From an uncultured Gemmatimonadota bacterium (lineage in GTDB: Bacteria; Gemmatimonadota; Gemmatimonadetes; Gemmatimonadales; GWC2-71-9), in NCBI GenBank assembly GCA_913009915.1, contig CAJVYZ010000091.1, forward strand, positions 1 to 8,539: a stretch of 8,539 nt of DNA, in the 5' to 3' direction. A program made the translations under genes and the position numbers. This document shows positions 5,011 to 8,539 of the stretch, piece by piece (positions within the stretch are counted from its first letter, which is position 1; every line of letters starts with the position of its first letter). A model generated the notes under the pieces. It saw nothing but the letters and a program-made list of their open reading frames with translations, had not been told where the DNA came from and ran no database searches.

Positions 5011-7050
5011 ATGGAACACAGTACGGAATTCCTTCGCGACCTGGCGATCGTGCTCATGGTGGGTGCCGCCACCGCGCTGCTGTTCCAGCGCCTCCGGCAA
5101 CCCATCGTGTTGGGCTACATCCTGGCCGGGGTGCTCATCGGCCCGCACGTCGGCCCCCCGGTGATCGCCGATGGTGAGACGATCGAGACCCTGGCGGAGC
5201 TGGGCGTCATCCTGCTGATGTTCTCGCTGGGCCTCCACTTCAAACTCCATCGCCTGGCAGCCCTGGCCCCCAACGCCGGACTCACCACCATCATCGAAGT
5301 CGGACTCATGATGACGCTCGGCTACCTGGCCGGCCAACTACTGGGTTGGACCGAGCTGGAAAGCGTGTTTGCCGGGGCCATCGTGGCCATTTCCAGCACC
5401 ATGATCATCACCAATCTGTTCGAGGAGCGCGGTATCAAGGGCTCGAGGGCCGACCTGGTGTTCGGGGTGCTGGTATTCGAGGACCTCATCGTCATTTTCC
5501 TCATCGTGATGCTGACGGCGGTTGCCGGGGGATCTGACCTCTCACTCGGTGATCTGGGCACCACCGTGGCCAAACTGACGGCGTTTCTCGCCGTCTATCT
5601 CATCGTGGGCTTGCTCACCGTGTCGCGCCTGATGCGCCGGGTGGGACGCGAGCGGCGGGCGGAAACGCTCCTCATCCTCAGTGTGGGGCTGTGCTTCGGG
5701 TCGGCGCTCTTGGCCAAGTCGGTCGGGTTCTCGGTGGCGCTCGGTGGGTTTCTCGCCGGATCGCTGGTAGCTGAATCGGGCATGGCCCGGCAGGTCGACG
5801 AGGTCATCCGGCCCCTGCGCACCATGTTCACGGCCATCTTCTTCGTCTCCATCGGGATGCTGTTCGATCCTGAACCGCTCAGGCACGAGTGGGTTGCCGT
5901 GGCACTCTCCGTGGTGGTGGTGTGGGTGGGCAAGGTCACCGGGGTGACGGTCGGGGCGTTCCTGGCCGGCAACGGTGTACGACCCGCCGTGCGCGCGGGG
6001 ATGTCGATGGCCCAGATCGGAGAATTCTCGTTCGTCATCGCGGCCCTCGGGGTGGTGGCCGGGACGGTTGGAGCGCAAGTCTACCCGATGGCGGTCGCCG
6101 TCGCGGTCATCACCGCCTTCGCCAGTCCCATCTTCCTGGGGCGGGCGGACGACGTGGCCCGCAGGATCGACCACGCCCTTCCGACCCGGATCAAGGCGTT
6201 CGTCATCCTGTACGGTTCGTGGATCGAATCGCTCAAGGCCAGCCGGCAGGTGGACTCACTGGGGCGGCGAGTGACCGGGCTGGTGCGCGCCCTGGTGTTC
6301 GAGAGCGTGCTGCTGGTGACCATCACCGCGGGCGCATCCCTCGGCATGGAGGAGATCCGGCGGTGGATCGTGGCCACCACCGGTGCACCCAGGATAGTAG
6401 TGACTGCGCTCGCCGGACTGTTGATTGCCCTGTTCGTGTTTCCCTTGCTGGTGTCGATCGTGGTGTCGGCCCGGCGCCTGGGGTCGACGCTGGCGCTGGC
6501 GGCGTTCCCCATCCGCCGGTCGGGCCCTGACTACGGGCACGAACCGCGGCGGGCGCTCCTGCTCACCGCCGAGATCGCCATCGTGCTGGTGGTGGGCATT
6601 CCCATCGTGGCGGCCACGCTTCCCTTCGTGCCGGGCTATGCCGGCACTATTGGACTGGCGCTGTTGGTGCTGCTGTTTGCCGGGGCATTTTGGCGCTCTG
6701 CCGGAAGCCTGGAAGGCCACGTGCTGGCCACCGGTGGGCTCATCGCCGAGGCCCTGGCCCGGGAGCGCTCGGGTCGAGACTCGTCGGCCATCCACCGGGT
6801 GCGCCAACTCATGCCCGGGATCGGCGTGCTGACCCCCGTGACGGTGGAGCCTGACAGCCCGGTCGTGGGCCGGACGCTGGCCGATCTGGATCTGCGGGGG
6901 CGAACCGGCGCCACGGTAGTGGCACTGTGCCGGGGAGACGACCGCATCGAACTCCCCTCCGGGCAGCAACGGCTCGAGGCCGGCGACATGCTGGCCCTGA
7001 CGGGCTCGGAGGTCGCCATCGAGTCCGCGGAGCGGCTACTGGAAGAGTAG
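5011..7050 (+). CDS. CPA2-family monovalent cation:proton antiporter with C-terminal TrkA_C domain
   Basis: A 679-residue inner-membrane transporter that probably exchanges K+ or Na+ for H+. Residues 1 to about 380 form the Na+/H+ exchanger fold with some 12-13 hydrophobic helices, including the FED motif (156-158) in the ion-binding helix, where Kef proteins have a conserved Asp, and the GEFSFV motif (337-342) near the last core helices. The region from about 390 to 590 adds four more predicted membrane helices (about 428-445, 462-486, 515-538, 543-562). Residues about 605-679 make a TrkA_C/RCK_C domain (VVGRTLADLDLRGRTGATV, then GD near 658-659, a typical end). There is no TrkA_N NAD-binding domain of the KefB/KefC kind. 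TrkA_C domains gate transport by binding small ligands, in some systems cyclic di-AMP, so ligand gating is inferred. The gene's last 15 bases overlap the convergent repair gene. Confidence 0.9.
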   Translation: MEHSTEFLRDLAIVLMVGAATALLFQRLRQPIVLGYILAGVLIGPHVGPPVIADGETIETLAELGVILLMFSLGLHFKLHRLAALAPNAGLTTIIEVGLMMTLGYLAGQLLGWTELESVFAGAIVAISSTMIITNLFEERGIKGSRADLVFGVLVFEDLIVIFLIVMLTAVAGGSDLSLGDLGTTVAKLTAFLAVYLIVGLLTVSRLMRRVGRERRAETLLILSVGLCFGSALLAKSVGFSVALGGFLAGSLVAESGMARQVDEVIRPLRTMFTAIFFVSIGMLFDPEPLRHEWVAVALSVVVVWVGKVTGVTVGAFLAGNGVRPAVRAGMSMAQIGEFSFVIAALGVVAGTVGAQVYPMAVAVAVITAFASPIFLGRADDVARRIDHALPTRIKAFVILYGSWIESLKASRQVDSLGRRVTGLVRALVFESVLLVTITAGASLGMEEIRRWIVATTGAPRIVVTALAGLLIALFVFPLLVSIVVSARRLGSTLALAAFPIRRSGPDYGHEPRRALLLTAEIAIVLVVGIPIVAATLPFVPGYAGTIGLALLVLLFAGAFWRSAGSLEGHVLATGGLIAEALARERSGRDSSAIHRVRQLMPGIGVLTPVTVEPDSPVVGRTLADLDLRGRTGATVVALCRGDDRIELPSGQQRLEAGDMLALTGSEVAIESAERLLEE

Positions 7051-8199
7051 CGAATCGGCCGCCTGCCACAGGTACCATGAGGCCACGGTACGATATGGCC
7101 GCCATGCCCCGGCACGCTCGAGGATCACCTGCGGCGCGGGGACGGTATCGCCGCCGAACACCAAAGCGAAACCCTTGCGTACACCGAGGTCGTCGACCGG
7201 CATCACGTCCGGCCGGCCGAGGAGGGACATCATGAACATCTCGGCGGTCCAGCGCCCGATGCCGCGGACGGCGACCAGCCGTTCGATGATGGTGTCGTCG
7301 TCCATGCGGGACAATCGCCGAACGGATGGCACCGTGCCGTCGAGGACTTTGGCCGATAGGTCTCGTACGGCGGCGGTCTTGTTGCGGGACAGTCCGGCCG
7401 CCCGTAACCGGCTCTCGGGTGTGGCGAGGAGGTCCGCCGGAGCGGGGAACCGCTTGGGCGCGTACAGGTCCAGCACTCGCCCGAGAATGGTCGACGCCGC
7501 CTTCACATGTAGCTGCTGGTAGACGATGGCGCGGAACAGAGCCCGGTAGGGGCTCCGGCCCGACTGGCGAACGAAGCGAACGGCCCCCAACCGACCGATG
7601 GCCCGGCCGAGTTCCGGATCATGCCGGCGGAGGTGGCGGCGCGCTCGGTCGATCTCGAACGGCCAGCAGGATTCGCGGGCACGATCCTCCGCCGCCACCG
7701 CCCTTTTCTCGATTGATAGCAGCCGGCGCTTGGTGGTAACGCCACCGACGGCCGAAAAGCCCCCCAGCCCACCACCAGCGGCCACCACCCGGTGGCACGG
7801 TACGATGAGCGGGAACGGATTCCGGCGCATGGCTTGGCCGACCGCCCGGGCCGCCCCCGGGGATCCGGCGCGGGCCGCCAGTTGGCCGTAGCTGATAGGG
7901 CCGCCGGCCGGGATGGCCAAGGCCGTGCGGTAGACTTGCTGATGGAACGGCGGAATCCCGCTGAAGTCGAGCGGGATGGTGCTCAGGTCCTGTAGGGTTC
8001 CTTCGAGGTGGCGCGTGAGCCGCAGCTGGACGTCTCGGACCCATCGGGGGGGAGGAGGCCGGTTGTCGCTCGCGGGCCGGTCGTCGAGCGCCTTTCCGGC
8101 GAGCAACGTCACACCCGAGATCACGCCGTCGCGCCATTGCATACGGCAGGCGCCGATGGCCGTGGGGAACACCACCTGACCCTGGCGCACCGAGGTCAT
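7036..8199 (-). CDS. Fusion: O6-alkylguanine-DNA alkyltransferase (Ogt-type) + AlkA-type DNA-3-methyladenine glycosylase
   Basis: One 387-residue protein that joins two alkylation-repair enzymes. Residues 1 to about 165 are a methylated-DNA-protein cysteine methyltransferase: the recognition-helix Arg in AARAVG (R118), the Asn hinge RRN (N127) and the active-site PCHRV with acceptor Cys135, followed by GGLGGFSA. This domain takes the alkyl group from O6-alkylguanine onto its own cysteine. Residues about 180-387 are a HhH-GPD glycosylase: the helix-hairpin-helix [10 protein letters not shown] (311-320) and PVDD with the catalytic Asp (D337, aligned with the second Asp of E. coli AlkA's PDD). 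This domain excises 3-methyladenine and similar bases. There is no Ada-type zinc-binding N-terminus or AraC domain, so no transcription role is expected. The ATG overlaps the uvrA stop (ATGA), and GGGGG lies 4 bases upstream as a possible ribosome binding site. The frame is continuous across both domains. Confidence 0.92.
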   Translation of the reverse strand: MTSVRQGQVVFPTAIGACRMQWRDGVISGVTLLAGKALDDRPASDNRPPPPRWVRDVQLRLTRHLEGTLQDLSTIPLDFSGIPPFHQQVYRTALAIPAGGPISYGQLAARAGSPGAARAVGQAMRRNPFPLIVPCHRVVAAGGGLGGFSAVGGVTTKRRLLSIEKRAVAAEDRARESCWPFEIDRARRHLRRHDPELGRAIGRLGAVRFVRQSGRSPYRALFRAIVYQQLHVKAASTILGRVLDLYAPKRFPAPADLLATPESRLRAAGLSRNKTAAVRDLSAKVLDGTVPSVRRLSRMDDDTIIERLVAVRGIGRWTAEMFMMSLLGRPDVMPVDDLGVRKGFALVFGGDTVPAPQVILERAGAWRPYRTVASWYLWQAADSLLFQ

Positions 8200-8477
8200 C
8201 CTACCCCCGACGCCACACGGCGCCTTTTCTGGGTGGTGGGTTGGGCCACCGTCCCCTCCCCGAGCAGCGGTGCCAGATAGCGGCCGGTAATGGACTCGGG
8301 CGTCGCGGCCACCTCCTCCGGGCTGCCCATGGCGACCACCCGGCCGCCGGCGTCGCCCGCCTCGGGACCGAGGTCGACGATCCAGTCCGCCCGCTTGATG
8401 AGATCGAGGTGATGTTCGATCACCACCACCGTGTGTCCGGCGTCCACCAGTTTGTCGAGCACCTGAATCAGGACTCG
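8196..8477 (-). CDS. uvrA: UvrA excinuclease ATPase subunit, C-terminal fragment (5' end off the contig)
   Basis: About 93 residues of the UvrA C-terminus. UvrA is the damage-sensing ABC-type ATPase of nucleotide excision repair, working with UvrB and UvrC. The fragment has the H-loop region [29 protein letters not shown], very close to the usual UvrA text, then the conserved TGRYLAPLL, then a Lys/Arg-rich tail. Full-length UvrA is near 940 residues, so roughly nine tenths is missing. The loss is an assembly boundary: at 8478 the sequence becomes sequencing adapter, which happens to stay open in the same frame and supplies a false ATG. The TGA stop overlaps the ATG of the alkyltransferase-glycosylase gene by 4 bp, showing an operon. 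Confidence 0.93.
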   Translation of the reverse strand, partial: RVLIQVLDKLVDAGHTVVVIEHHLDLIKRADWIVDLGPEAGDAGGRVVAMGSPEEVAATPESITGRYLAPLLGEGTVAQPTTQKRRRVASGVG

Positions 8478-8539
8478 AGATCGGAAGAGCGTCGTGTAGG
8501 GAAAGAGTGTAGATCTCGGTGGTCGCCGTCTCATTAAAA
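8478..8539. other. Illumina adapter read-through (assembly artefact)
   Basis: From 8478 the sequence begins AGATCGGAAGAGC and continues as the reverse complement of the 58-base Illumina universal (P5) adapter through 8535, with one mismatch at 8530 (C where the adapter has A), followed by AAAA. Translated on the minus strand it gives the well-known contaminant peptide [18 protein letters not shown], and on the plus strand [18 protein letters not shown]. This is not genomic DNA and should be trimmed. Confidence 0.98.

Noticed and set aside
5542..6174. Minus-strand 210-codon frame inside the antiporter gene
   Set aside because: It is a shadow of a membrane protein gene; its translation is His/Arg/Asp-rich.
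8478..8534. N-terminal extension of UvrA (MRRRPPRST...)
   Set aside because: It is translated Illumina adapter, not a protein segment.

Overview
The window is an 8.5-kb stretch of GC-rich, densely packed bacterial DNA. It looks like the end of an assembled, probably metagenomic, contig. The last ~62 bases are Illumina adapter, not genomic sequence. The organism cannot be named from the sequence. High GC, a tRNA gene without encoded CCA, an Fpg with a C-terminal tail and the protein styles resemble Gemmatimonadota, Acidobacteriota or similar soil and freshwater lineages; this is a weak inference.

Left region (2-3193, + strand): a tight run of four genes. They are the C-terminal part of a GntR-family regulator (FCD ligand domain), an atypical short-chain dehydrogenase/reductase (SDR), a monofunctional proline dehydrogenase, and an ornithine cyclodeaminase/mu-crystallin family protein, more likely a ketimine reductase than a true cyclodeaminase. 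Gaps are 8-19 bases, so an operon is likely. The plausible theme is catabolism of proline or a proline precursor: a cyclic imine such as 1-pyrroline-2-carboxylate reduced to L-proline, then oxidised by proline dehydrogenase, under control of the GntR regulator.

Middle region (3194-5010): a small secreted glycine-zipper protein (+), then tRNA-Asn(GTT) (-) flanked on both sides by degenerate 7-bp repeats, then fpg (-), a formamidopyrimidine-DNA glycosylase-family gene with a forced TTG start. The 173-base space upstream of fpg is shared with the divergent antiporter gene.

Right region (5011-8477): a CPA2-family cation/proton antiporter (+) with extra membrane helices and a C-terminal TrkA_C (RCK_C) domain but no TrkA_N domain. 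It converges on, and overlaps by 15 bp, a minus-strand DNA repair operon: the 3' end of uvrA, then a one-protein fusion of an O6-alkylguanine-DNA alkyltransferase and an AlkA-type 3-methyladenine glycosylase. uvrA and the fusion gene share a 4-bp ATGA overlap. With fpg nearby, three DNA damage repair functions (bulky lesions, alkylation, base lesions) lie within about 4.5 kb.

I see no CRISPR array, phage or transposon. The most notable items are the Ogt-AlkA fusion, the Fpg with altered lesion-wedge residues, the SDR lacking the canonical Tyr/Lys pair, the heptameric repeats around the tRNA, and the adapter contamination that creates a false N-terminus on UvrA.
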